Below are positions 31,800-39,770 of a stretch of 61,528 bases of DNA, one piece after another. A program made the position numbers and the translations under genes. How positions within the stretch are numbered: the first letter of the stretch is position 1; each line of letters starts with the position of its first letter. The notes under the pieces are model-generated. The model was not told the origin of the DNA and made no database searches. It saw only the letters and a program-made list of their open reading frames with translations. Origin of the DNA: a virus; IMG/VR virus record IMGVR_UViG_3300009100_000002, positions 1 to 61,528 of that record; one strand, given 5' to 3'.

Positions 31800-33578
31800 A
31801 TGAACACCTTGAGGCGATGGCTCATCGTCTTGGCCGGAGCGCTCACGATCGTGGGCATCTCGCCGGCCGTCGCACACGCGGCGGTTACGAACACCCTGGG
31901 CAATGCGACGGTGGACAGTCCGAACGGGACGGACTTCACCTGGACGTGCACCGTCAACCCGGGCGGAGCGAGCATCTGGATCACCGGGACGTCCTGGAAC
32001 GACCCGAGCAACCCGGCGTATCCGCAGCAGTTCACGGGCGCGGACGGGATGCCCTCGACCAACAACCGGACGAACGTGACCGGCAGCTCGCCGATCGTGC
32101 TGACGTTCAAGAGGGCGACGACGCTGGAGAACCAGTCGATGGGGTACCGGTGCATCTGGTACTCGTCCGCGACGACCAGCACCCAGCTCGGCAAGGACCC
32201 CACTGCGAAGTACGTCACCACGACGTTCGACAACGACCCGCCGAATGCGGTCCTCACCCAGCCCGACCCGGTGGACGAGGACGCCAACACGACTCTGACG
32301 GCGATCGACTCCACCGACCCGGACGACGGGATCGCCACGTATGACTGGGACTTCGGCGACGGTACGTCCTCGCAGAACCACGCCTGGTGGTTCGTGGATC
32401 ACGTCTATGCCGATCCCGGGACCTACACGGTCACGGTCACTGTGCAGGACAACGGCGGTTTGACCGACACGGACTCCAAGTCGATCGTGGTCAACGACGT
32501 GAACGATCCGCCGGAGGCCGGCTTGACCGCCAGCCTCACGACCGTGGTCGAGGGCAACGCGATCATCGCGGACGCCAGCACCTCGACCGACCCGCAGCCG
32601 GGTGATGTTCTCAGCTACACGTTCGACTTCGGCGACGGGACCACAGTCGGCCCGCAGTCCGGAGCTACGGCCTCTCATACCTACACGGACGAGGGGACGT
32701 ACAACGTCAGCGTGACCGTCTCGGATGGGACGCTCAGCGATACGGCCGGGCCGGTGGCCATCGTGGTGAAGACCACTACGATGTTCGGGTCCAACGTGGA
32801 CGGCTCCACGGGTACCGAGACGTTCGCCCAGGCGCTCGCGCGGCAGGACGCAGCGTACGCGCCGGAGGTCATGCGGCTGTTCTTCAGCGGGCTGCCGTCG
32901 ACTTCATGCACGGGGAACGAGCGGAACGCGCTCGCCCGGCAGCGTGCGTCGATCATGTCCTGGAAGGGCTCCGCTGCGACGCTTCTCACGGGCGGGTACG
33001 ACTCCACGCTCAACGCGTGGTTCGCGTGCATGAACCGGCCGACTCGGGTGACGTACTACCACGAGCCGGAGAACCCCACCAAGCCGTTCCAGACCACCGC
33101 CGAGAAGGCCGAGTACCGTGCGGCGTCCCAGTACTTCTACACGCTGGCGCACAACCACGCGAACGCGGCCAACCTGATCGTGGTCCAGATCTTCATGGAC
33201 TACACGCTCGATCCGACGTCGGGACGGAACATCCTCGACTGGTACGCGGGTGACGCCTACGTGGATGAGCTGGTGTTCGATCTCTATAGCTTCAAGGAGG
33301 AGGACACCAACGCCACGAACGACGAGACGATGGCCATGCACCAGGTTCGTCGTCCGTCGCTGGCGTTCGCCCAGGCGCACGGCAAGCCCTACTCGATCGG
33401 AGAGCTGGGATATGACGTGACGACCGGTCGGCCCGAGTTCCTCGCCGACGCAGCGGAGTGGGCTCGGGACAACGACGTGGTGGCGTTCTGCTACTTCGAC
33501 AGCATCGGCAATCTCGGTGACCATCGCCTGCTCGACACAGCTTCGCAAGAGATCTGGGCGGCAGCAGTCGCCAGCTAG
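31800..33578 (+). CDS. Secreted glycosidase-like protein with two PKD domains
   Basis: 592 aa. A signal peptide (TLRRWLIVLAGALTIVGISPAVAHA) is followed by a Trp/Cys beta domain, two PKD repeats (YDWDFGDGTSS near 181 and YTFDFGDGTTV near 270) and a C-terminal domain of about 260 residues. In the last, YYHEPEN (Glu422) and SIGELGY (Glu535) look like the acid/base and nucleophile of a clan A glycoside hydrolase, GH26-like. Export implies action outside the host cell on polysaccharide. Its place amid structural genes is odd for a secreted enzyme. Confidence 0.65.
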   Translation: MNTLRRWLIVLAGALTIVGISPAVAHAAVTNTLGNATVDSPNGTDFTWTCTVNPGGASIWITGTSWNDPSNPAYPQQFTGADGMPSTNNRTNVTGSSPIVLTFKRATTLENQSMGYRCIWYSSATTSTQLGKDPTAKYVTTTFDNDPPNAVLTQPDPVDEDANTTLTAIDSTDPDDGIATYDWDFGDGTSSQNHAWWFVDHVYADPGTYTVTVTVQDNGGLTDTDSKSIVVNDVNDPPEAGLTASLTTVVEGNAIIADASTSTDPQPGDVLSYTFDFGDGTTVGPQSGATASHTYTDEGTYNVSVTVSDGTLSDTAGPVAIVVKTTTMFGSNVDGSTGTETFAQALARQDAAYAPEVMRLFFSGLPSTSCTGNERNALARQRASIMSWKGSAATLLTGGYDSTLNAWFACMNRPTRVTYYHEPENPTKPFQTTAEKAEYRAASQYFYTLAHNHANAANLIVVQIFMDYTLDPTSGRNILDWYAGDAYVDELVFDLYSFKEEDTNATNDETMAMHQVRRPSLAFAQAHGKPYSIGELGYDVTTGRPEFLADAAEWARDNDVVAFCYFDSIGNLGDHRLLDTASQEIWAAAVAS

Positions 33579-33592
33579 TCCAAGGAGGAACG

Positions 33593-34267
33593 GTGGCGGA
33601 ACGACCAGTTGGGGTCACAGATCAGGCCTCAGGTGCGGGAATTGCGCAGGTCCGGACGCGTGAGCGCGTTATCGGCTCGGACACGATAGCTGAGCAATAT
33701 GTCATCCCGGTCATCGAATATCTTGAGGGATACAAACTGTCCTATCGAGGTATGGTGGCGTCGTTCCGCATCCCTGGGCTGGCGACCGGGAACCACAACC
33801 TTTTCACGGCTTTCAACAAGACCGGATCGACGAAGATTCTGGCGATTAGGAGAGTCATCCTCCAAGTAGACGACACAGGTGCCTTGCTGACTGTCGCGCC
33901 GCTCATTCAGTCGTCCCGAATTACCACGTTGCCGACTGGCGGGACTGTGCTAACAAAGGTGCCATTCGACACTGCATTGACTCCAGATACAAACTGTGAA
34001 TTCATGGGAGGCGCCTCTGCGGACGGTACTGGCGCAACTATCACAAGTACGGCCGGGACCCGAGCTTGGGCGCAGTTTAAGATGCGAGCTGCAACGCAGG
34101 TCGGGCAATTCCTCTACCCGGATGAGCCGATGATCCCGTCAATCGCAGACGACACCCCAATCCTGCTACGAGCATTGGAGGGTATCAATATACAGGTTGT
34201 GCAGGCTGCTGTGACAACCGCGCACTATGTGGTTGCCTGCATGTTCGAAGAACTGGTGGCAGTCTAG
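33593..34267 (+). CDS. Structural-region protein, paralogue A
   Basis: 224 aa from GTG after AAGGAGGAA. Starts AERPVGVTDQASGAGIAQVRTRERV and ends HYVVACMFEEL. It aligns end to end with the protein at 34553-35212 (AERPVGVSDLASGAGVARYRTRERT ... HFVVQLMFEEF), so the two arose by tandem duplication. Beta-rich, no signal peptide. A virion surface role is plausible. Confidence 0.6.
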   Translation: MAERPVGVTDQASGAGIAQVRTRERVIGSDTIAEQYVIPVIEYLEGYKLSYRGMVASFRIPGLATGNHNLFTAFNKTGSTKILAIRRVILQVDDTGALLTVAPLIQSSRITTLPTGGTVLTKVPFDTALTPDTNCEFMGGASADGTGATITSTAGTRAWAQFKMRAATQVGQFLYPDEPMIPSIADDTPILLRALEGINIQVVQAAVTTAHYVVACMFEELVAV

Positions 34268-34279
34268 TCAGGAGGAGAA

Positions 34280-34459
34280 ATGGCAGTCGAGATCACCCAG
34301 GCTACGTACGATCAACTCTCTGGCTTGCAGCAGTACGCCCAGAATGAGGCGAATCAGTCGGCCAATGTGTCGAACCTCGAAGGAATCAATCGCGATGCAG
34401 CGCAGGCCAGAGCGGATGCGCTTGCGGCCATGCTCGCAGACGCAACCATCGTCGGCTGA
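34280..34459 (+). CDS. Small helical protein between the paralogues
   Basis: 59 aa, ATG after GGAGGAG. Gln/Asn/Ala-rich helix (LQQYAQNEANQSANVSNLEGINRDAAQARADALAAML). Too short to assign. Good ribosome site. Confidence 0.5.
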   Translation: MAVEITQATYDQLSGLQQYAQNEANQSANVSNLEGINRDAAQARADALAAMLADATIVG

Positions 34460-34462
34460 CCT

Positions 34463-34552
34463 ATGGCTCTGCTGACGAGTGATCAGGTCGCAAAGGTCTA
34501 TGGACCTTTTGCGGATAGGGTGTGGCTACTCGCGGTGGGGGTGTCGGCGTAG
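34463..34552 (+). CDS. 29-aa mini-ORF
   Basis: ATG 3 bp after the previous stop; its TAG is followed directly by the ATG of paralogue B. Sequence MALLTSDQVAKVYGPFADRV then a short hydrophobic end. The exact fit suggests a coupling peptide. Weak evidence otherwise. Confidence 0.35.
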   Translation: MALLTSDQVAKVYGPFADRVWLLAVGVSA

Positions 34553-35212
34553 ATGGCCGAGCGGCCAGTTGGGGTCAGTGACCTCGCATCCGGGGCGGGT
34601 GTGGCACGATACCGCACTCGTGAGCGTACTGTCGGCGGAGAATCTGTTGTCGAACAGTACCTAATCCCACTGGCCGATCGAGTGCTGTCTTACCAGGGTC
34701 TGGTATCGACTTTCCGGACTCCAGGATCTGCGGCACTTCAGGGCGTCATGTCGCTCTTCAACAAAGCTGGGTCTGGTGTACTGGTAGCGGTTCGATTCGC
34801 AATCCTCCAAGCCGATCGGACTGTGAACACAAGTACAGTAAGGTGGATCGGCGCGAGCCGAATTACTACGGCTCCAACTGACGGCACTTTGTTGACTCCT
34901 ATAGCTCTTGACTCTGCGGACTCGCATTCCTCGTCTGTTGAGGCTCGTGGCTTGGCATCCGCAGATGGTACCGCAGGGACCCTTACAGTGACTCCTGGCG
35001 TGTCTGGGTGGAGGACTTCAGCAGTGAGGCACACAGATAGTACAACTGCTGCACAATCGCTGTATCCTGATGGGTTCCTGTTGCCTAGAGCAGCGAATAA
35101 TGACCCGGTTGTTCTCCTTGAGGGAGAAGGGTTGCTTGCGTACTTCATTGACGTTTGGCCTAACACAAGCCACTTTGTAGTGCAATTGATGTTTGAGGAG
35201 TTCACAATATGA
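34553..35212 (+). CDS. Structural-region protein, paralogue B
   Basis: 219 aa, homologous over its length to 33593-34267. The ends are best conserved and the centre diverged. Base composition here is visibly less G+C-rich than the capsid genes, with many A/T third positions, suggesting recent acquisition or fast evolution. Function unknown. Confidence 0.6.
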   Translation: MAERPVGVSDLASGAGVARYRTRERTVGGESVVEQYLIPLADRVLSYQGLVSTFRTPGSAALQGVMSLFNKAGSGVLVAVRFAILQADRTVNTSTVRWIGASRITTAPTDGTLLTPIALDSADSHSSSVEARGLASADGTAGTLTVTPGVSGWRTSAVRHTDSTTAAQSLYPDGFLLPRAANNDPVVLLEGEGLLAYFIDVWPNTSHFVVQLMFEEFTI

Positions 35213-36258
35213 CTCTCCTCAGCATTCTCCGCGATACATCAACTCCAACTGCTTCAGGTTCCTCCCTGTCTTCGTCCTCGCCCGCAGATAGAGCGCTGGG
35301 TGTCAAGATCGGCATTGGATCTTCAAGGTCACAAAGCACGCCAAGTGACTGGCCGATTGGCTCGGCTGTTGGGCCATCCGGAGCATCGTGGTCGAGCTCA
35401 GCGCCTTCTGACCGTCCTCTGGGGACGAAGATTGCTGCTGGAGCGTCTACCTCCTTTGCATCGGTCTCAGATCGGCCGGCCGGGGTCAAGATTTCGGCGA
35501 AGACCACAGTTAGTTCCACAACCCCGAATGAGCGAGCAATTGGGTCCAAGGTTGCCGCAAATACAACGGTCTCTTCCTCCACACCCAGCAGTCGGACCGC
35601 TCTTGGTGTGAAGATAGTCGCTCGCGCAACGATTTCTGCGACGACCCCGAATGAGCGGCCGACTGGGTTGAAGATTGTCGCCCGTAGCAGCTATACGAGT
35701 AGCACGCCCTGGGATCTCCCGAGCAAGGGCATCATATTCGCGCATAGCTCGCTTTCTTCAGCAACGCCGAGCGCGCTGGCGGCCGGAACAAAGGTTGCAG
35801 TAACGGTCTCGCGCTCGCAAGGTACGCTGAGCGATCGGCCGGCTGGGGCGAAGTCGGTAGCTCGTACATCCTTCTCCAGTACTCCGGCTGACGATCGAGG
35901 TATTGGTCGCAAGATCGTAACTGTATCCAGTGTATCGAGTGGAACGCCGAACGACCGGCCGACCGGGAGACACATCGCGGCAGGGTCTAGTCGTGTGTCT
36001 ACGGGTGCGGAGGACCGACCCGCAGGACGGAAGGTCGGCCAAGGCGTCAGCTACAGCTCGGGCACACCAGCCGACTGGGCTACTCGGGTGTTGTTCTATC
36101 GCAATATCACCATCAGATCAGGGCGAGTTTCAGGAAGAGGACCAATCGGAACACTAGTCCGATCTGTGCCAGATGGATCAGTACGCCCGGCTACCCTCTC
36201 GGGGTCGGTATTCCATAGGATCCGTGGAGGGAGGCTCCAGCGCTATGGCCGTTCCTGA
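35209..36258 (+). CDS. Tandem-repeat protein (about 13 units of about 20 residues)
   Basis: 349 aa. From residue 20 to about 300 a unit recurs, consensus TPNDRPxGxKIxAxSSxSS, with forms such as APSDRPLGTKIAAGAS, TPNERPTGLKIVARSS and TPNDRPTGRHIAAGSS. The RPxG core also opens the two paralogous proteins upstream (ERPVGV). The C-terminal 50 residues are basic and unrelated. Ser/Thr-rich repeats of fixed length suggest a beta-solenoid or fibre. Composition is A/T-richer than neighbours. Confidence 0.65.
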   Translation: MTLLSILRDTSTPTASGSSLSSSSPADRALGVKIGIGSSRSQSTPSDWPIGSAVGPSGASWSSSAPSDRPLGTKIAAGASTSFASVSDRPAGVKISAKTTVSSTTPNERAIGSKVAANTTVSSSTPSSRTALGVKIVARATISATTPNERPTGLKIVARSSYTSSTPWDLPSKGIIFAHSSLSSATPSALAAGTKVAVTVSRSQGTLSDRPAGAKSVARTSFSSTPADDRGIGRKIVTVSSVSSGTPNDRPTGRHIAAGSSRVSTGAEDRPAGRKVGQGVSYSSGTPADWATRVLFYRNITIRSGRVSGRGPIGTLVRSVPDGSVRPATLSGSVFHRIRGGRLQRYGRS

Positions 36259-36541
36259 CGAGATCCCCCACGGCAGCAAGGAGTTCTTGACTGTTGTTCT
36301 TGACTCGACGGATGATCTCACTACATCGTCTGTGGAAATCGGTGTGACGGTTGACCCAGTGGGACAGCCTAGCAGCTACATGGCAGCGGCCTGGGTGCCG
36401 TTGCCTGCGAAGAACACTGCTCGCACGGCATCGATCTGGGACACGACCAACGTCGCCCTGGGATTCTATGCGATCTGGGCCAAGGTGACTGACTCGCCAG
36501 AGATCATTCCTCGGCGCTATGGGACGGTGAGGGTGGTATGA
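36245..36541 (+). CDS. Small structural-region protein
   Basis: 98 aa from ATG 36245, overlapping the repeat protein by 14 bp, behind GGAGGGAGG. Ig-like beta pattern (FLTVVLDSTDDLTTSSVEIGVTVDP...GFYAIWAKVTDSPEIIPRRYGTVRV). Likely virion protein. Followed by an ATGA overlap. Confidence 0.55.
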   Translation: MAVPDEIPHGSKEFLTVVLDSTDDLTTSSVEIGVTVDPVGQPSSYMAAAWVPLPAKNTARTASIWDTTNVALGFYAIWAKVTDSPEIIPRRYGTVRVV

Positions 36542-36864
36542 CACTCGAAGATATTGCCCTAGTCCGTCACTACATCGATGAGCAGGATGAGGCTCAATGG
36601 GGAAACTCGCTCATCGAGGATCTCATCGAGCGTCTGCCGAACCTGTATGCGGTCGCGGCCGAGCTTTGGCGGATGAAGGCTGCTCGATGGGCTCGACTCG
36701 TCACGACGGCTGAGGCCGGAGCGAGCAAGAACCTCAGCGATCTCGTGTCGCACGCGAAGACGATGGCGGCGGAGTATCAGGCGCGGTCGGATGCCGAGGA
36801 AGCTGCGCTGCCCCCGGAGGAGATCGTCACCGGTGCGTTCGTCGTCCCGATCGAGCGACGCTGA
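36538..36864 (+). CDS. Head-tail connector-region protein
   Basis: 108 aa, helical (LEDIALVRHYIDEQDEAQWGNSLIEDLIERL...). Size, helix content and position suit the adaptor that docks on the portal (gp6/gp15-like). ATGA and TGATG overlaps on each side. Confidence 0.55.
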   Translation: MTLEDIALVRHYIDEQDEAQWGNSLIEDLIERLPNLYAVAAELWRMKAARWARLVTTAEAGASKNLSDLVSHAKTMAAEYQARSDAEEAALPPEEIVTGAFVVPIERR

Positions 36865-37238
36865 TGACCGCGCCCTTGTCCGATGTTGAGACGGCCGTCC
36901 GACGGAGGCTGACGGATGAGTTCATCGCGGCCAATCCTCGCACGATCGTCCTACAGCGACCGTCCCGAGTAGACGATGGTGCGGGTGGATTCACGGACGG
37001 CGCGCCGACCGCCGTCAAGTCCCAAGTGATGCGCTTGGTGGCGCTCAACCGAGAGGTGCCCTCCCGGACGACTGTGGATGGGCGCGAGGTCTCACCAAGC
37101 TACCGGCTCGTGGCGGCCAACGACGCAGACCTACTACCCGGGGACTATTGGATGGACGGCCCGGTCAAGTACGAGGTTGTATGGGTCGAGCCGGACCGGT
37201 TGGACGCCACACGAGCTGAGGTCGTGTACGGGCGATGA
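36864..37238 (+). CDS. Head closure protein (gp16-like)
   Basis: 124 aa. IVLQRPSRVDDGAGGFTDGAPTAVKSQVMRLVAL...YRLVAANDADLLPGDYWMDGPVKYEVVWVEP is the beta-barrel pattern of SPP1 gp16-type stoppers, seen as the R-P-x-x-x-D-G-x-G-G-x-x-D motif. It seals the packaged head. Confidence 0.7.
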   Translation: MTAPLSDVETAVRRRLTDEFIAANPRTIVLQRPSRVDDGAGGFTDGAPTAVKSQVMRLVALNREVPSRTTVDGREVSPSYRLVAANDADLLPGDYWMDGPVKYEVVWVEPDRLDATRAEVVYGR

Positions 37239-37576
37239 TGGTCTGGCGCGGAGAGCTTCCGGCGAACATCCGGAACCTGGACCGGCACATACTGCGCCGC
37301 TCAGCTGTTGCCGCAGCTGGATTTGCGCCTCGCGTCGAGTCACATATGAGAAACACGGCTCCGTGGACGGATCAAACTGGGAATGCCCGGGCCGGTCTGT
37401 TTGCCCGTCCGGAAGTCGAGGCGAGTGGCGCCAAGATCGTGTTCGGGCACAGTGTGTACTATGGGATCTTCCTGGAGACGCGCTGGAGCGGTCGGTACGC
37501 GGTTGTACTTCCGACGCTCGAAGAGTTGGGGCCACAGTTCATGAGCTACGCGGCGCGAATCATCTTCAGGGGTTGA
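37235..37576 (+). CDS. HK97 gp10-like neck/tail-completion protein
   Basis: 113 aa with ATGATG start in overlap. An N-terminal helix followed by SHMRNTAPWTDQTGNARAGLF and YYGIFLETRWSGRYAVVLPTLEELGPQFM matches the gp10 family pattern (tail-completion protein). Confidence 0.7.
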   Translation: MMVWRGELPANIRNLDRHILRRSAVAAAGFAPRVESHMRNTAPWTDQTGNARAGLFARPEVEASGAKIVFGHSVYYGIFLETRWSGRYAVVLPTLEELGPQFMSYAARIIFRG

Positions 37577-37577
37577 C

Positions 37578-38030
37578 ATGGGAGCTAGGTCCTGGATCGT
37601 GAATCGTCTTCGCGGGGATGCGACATTCACGGGCATCCTCGGGACGGTGGAGGGAGTAGCTCCAGCCGGGCGCATTGTCTCGTCTGGGTCCATAGGGATA
37701 CCGGGGACCACAAACGCCGAGATCAAGCGTCCCTTTGTCGTCGTGCGAGCGAATCTGGCCGGCCGCGCCTTGAGCGGGGCCGACAAGCGCTATCCGGCCC
37801 AGCCCTGGATGTTGTGGATGCACGATTCGCCCGGCTCATATGAGGCCAACATCGCCCCCCTCCTCCGGCGCGCCGCAGTTCTCCTGGATGGACAGCCCTC
37901 TGTAGACATGGGCGATGGCGAGTGGTTGATCAGTTGCGCCTGGGAAGTCGATTCGCCTGACCTCTATGACGACGGGCTGGGGACCGCCACTCGTTACTCG
38001 TCCTACCGACTCGTGACACGGGTCGGATAG
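37578..38030 (+). CDS. Tail terminator-like protein
   Basis: 150 aa one base after the previous stop. Mixed alpha/beta with VVRANLAGRALSG, WMLWMHDSPGSYEANIAPLLRRAAVLLDG. Position between gp10-like and tail tube genes suits the terminator that caps the tail tube. Motif support is weak. Confidence 0.55.
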   Translation: MGARSWIVNRLRGDATFTGILGTVEGVAPAGRIVSSGSIGIPGTTNAEIKRPFVVVRANLAGRALSGADKRYPAQPWMLWMHDSPGSYEANIAPLLRRAAVLLDGQPSVDMGDGEWLISCAWEVDSPDLYDDGLGTATRYSSYRLVTRVG

Positions 38031-38094
38031 CTCGCCAGCTAGATTCTCGCCACGCGATACCCATGGGTCCCGATTCCCGGGAGAAGGAGTAGCT

Positions 38095-38631
38095 GTGGCG
38101 AAGATGCTGGTTCGGTATGTCGGCGGGTCGACGTACCGGGGCCTGACCGAGAGTGACCTGGCCGGCCTCGGTCTCAAGGTGGACCTGCCTCCCACGGCCG
38201 AGTTCTATCGGCGCGTAGTGGGTGCCAACTCCTGGGTGGAGAACGAGCAGCGCCCGATGGACCCGGCTCGTGATCTCGTGTGGGGTCCGCACAACCGATG
38301 GACTTTGGAGTTGGACGTCTCTCCGGAGCTGGAGACGGTTCTGCGGGAACAGGACCACTTCGTCCTCACGGCTGTCACGGACGAGGGCGCCCCAGGCGAG
38401 CGCGTGGCTGACGCTGGCCCGCAGGTCAACCATCCGGGTGACACGGTCGTGACGCACGTGGAAGGCGAGCCGAGCCAGAAGGCGGAAACCCCGCGCGAGG
38501 AGGATCTGCCATTCACTGTGGGTGGCGAGACCATCACCCCGGAGCCAGCCGCGACCGAAGGGCCGGTGGAGCCGGAGCCGACCGCCGAGACCAAGACCAG
38601 GCGCCGCGTCAAGGACGACCCGCAGGCGTGA
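38095..38631 (+). CDS. Hypothetical tail-region protein
   Basis: 178 aa from GTG after GAGAAGGAG. A beta-rich first 100 residues (LVRYVGGSTYRGLTESDLAGLGL...) and a long acidic Pro/Thr/Glu-rich tail ending in Arg/Lys. No family recognised. Preceded by a 64-bp gap with short GGG/CCC repeats. Confidence 0.55.
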   Translation: MAKMLVRYVGGSTYRGLTESDLAGLGLKVDLPPTAEFYRRVVGANSWVENEQRPMDPARDLVWGPHNRWTLELDVSPELETVLREQDHFVLTAVTDEGAPGERVADAGPQVNHPGDTVVTHVEGEPSQKAETPREEDLPFTVGGETITPEPAATEGPVEPEPTAETKTRRRVKDDPQA

Positions 38632-38870
38632 TGGAGCTTCGTTGCGACTCTCGCCTTCATGGACGGTTGTCCGAAGTAGACGGACGGCCGGCTGTGGAGG
38701 TCATGTGTCGCAGCGCCTTCTGCGGGCGAACCGAGGGGCGGGTGGTGCTGCATTACTTCGATGTGACCACCGGTGATCTGATCACCACCAAGCGTTACAA
38801 GCAACCAATCCCGAGAGGGGAGGAAAGCCCAGATGGCTTGGGATCTCGCACTGCCGTACGGCATGCGTGA
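38631..38870 (+). CDS. Small zinc-finger-like protein
   Basis: 79 aa; ATG is the last base of the upstream stop plus two. LRCDSRLHGRLSE...VEVMCRSAFCGR gives C, H and C-x4-C that could hold zinc. Overlaps the tail tube gene by 38 bp. A 13-bp element (38669-38681) codes Ser-Glu-Val-Asp. Confidence 0.55.
   Translation: MELRCDSRLHGRLSEVDGRPAVEVMCRSAFCGRTEGRVVLHYFDVTTGDLITTKRYKQPIPRGEESPDGLGSRTAVRHA
38669..38681 (+). repeat. 13-bp element, GTCCGAAGTAGAC form
   Basis: Inside the small zinc-finger-like gene; reads Ser-Glu-Val-Asp, in the same register as the SEED copies. Confidence 0.6.
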
Positions 38871-39381
38871 CGTCATGCTGAAGCCGTTCACGGACTCCGG
38901 CCAGACCACGCTCGGCGCCGGCATCGACCTGCCGAACAGCCGGACTCTCAGCTTCGAGGAAGCGGAGGAGTTCGAGGAGCTGCGCGGTGACGACAAGGTC
39001 GTGGCCATCCGTGGTCGTGGCGCCGTCGTGAACTGGGAGCTGGAGAGCGGTGGTATCTCCGTTCCCGCCTACCGGCAGATGGCCGGTGGTTCCACGAGTA
39101 CGACTGGAGTCACGCCGAACCAGGTGACCTCGTACAACAAGAAGGTCACGGACTCCCGTCCCTACTTCCAGCAGGAGGGGCAGAGCATCTCCGACAACGG
39201 TGGCGACTTCCACGCGCGCATCCTGCGCTCGCGGGCGAACGACACCCTGTCGGGCGAGCTGTCGGATGGGGCCTTCTGGCTCACCGGCGCGAGCGGCCAG
39301 GGCCTGCCGGCTCTCACGACCGGCAAGACCGACTGGCTCTACGAGTTCATCCTCAACGAGACCGCGACGGCGATCGCATGA
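38833..39381 (+). CDS. Major tail tube protein
   Basis: 182 aa, strong site GGGGAGGAAAG. FEEAEEFEELRGDDKVVAIRGRGAVVNWELESGGISVPAYRQMAGG is characteristic of siphovirus tail tube subunits (beta-sandwich with Glu/Asp-rich loop), and the gene lies just before the tail chaperones. Confidence 0.75.
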   Translation: MAWDLALPYGMRDVMLKPFTDSGQTTLGAGIDLPNSRTLSFEEAEEFEELRGDDKVVAIRGRGAVVNWELESGGISVPAYRQMAGGSTSTTGVTPNQVTSYNKKVTDSRPYFQQEGQSISDNGGDFHARILRSRANDTLSGELSDGAFWLTGASGQGLPALTTGKTDWLYEFILNETATAIA

Positions 39382-39725
39382 CCGCCATCACTCCGGTGGC
39401 GCTCGGCCAAGGCCAAGCCGTCACTCCGACCGTCATGACCGCATCCGACACCATTCCCGTTCAGTCCACCGGTCGCTACCTCATGGTGACGCGCAACACG
39501 ACGGCGACTCCGCTGGTGACGACCGTGGATGACCCGAACAGCGCGGGACCTGCGGGCGCGCAGGCGTTCAACCCGGACATCCAGGTGACCACACCGATCA
39601 CCACCGGAGTCCGGGCGACCGTTCTGGACGCCCAGAGGTTCCGTGATCCGGTCACCGGCAACATCGCGTTGACCAACACCGGCTTCGCGGCCGGTACCAC
39701 GGCCGAAGTGTACGGGCCGTTCTGA
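39378..39725 (+). CDS. Hypothetical tail-region protein
   Basis: 115 aa, ATGA overlap with the tube gene. Thr/Val-rich beta pattern. Possibly a minor tube or tail-decorating protein. Not recognised. Confidence 0.55.
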   Translation: MTAITPVALGQGQAVTPTVMTASDTIPVQSTGRYLMVTRNTTATPLVTTVDDPNSAGPAGAQAFNPDIQVTTPITTGVRATVLDAQRFRDPVTGNIALTNTGFAAGTTAEVYGPF

Positions 39726-39728
39726 TCA

Positions 39729-39741
39729 GTCCGAAGTAGAC
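39729..39741 (+). repeat. 13-bp element, GTCCGAAGTAGAC form (intergenic)
   Basis: Lies 4 bp after the stop of the upstream gene and 30 bp before the chaperone gene. Confidence 0.7.
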
Positions 39742-39770
39742 GAACCACTCGGAGTCCAAGGAGGCCAGAA

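Noticed and set aside
38031-38094. Hairpin from CCCATGGG and CCCGGG words before 38095
   Set aside because: Both words are self-palindromes of 6-8 bp that do not pair with each other well; too weak to call.
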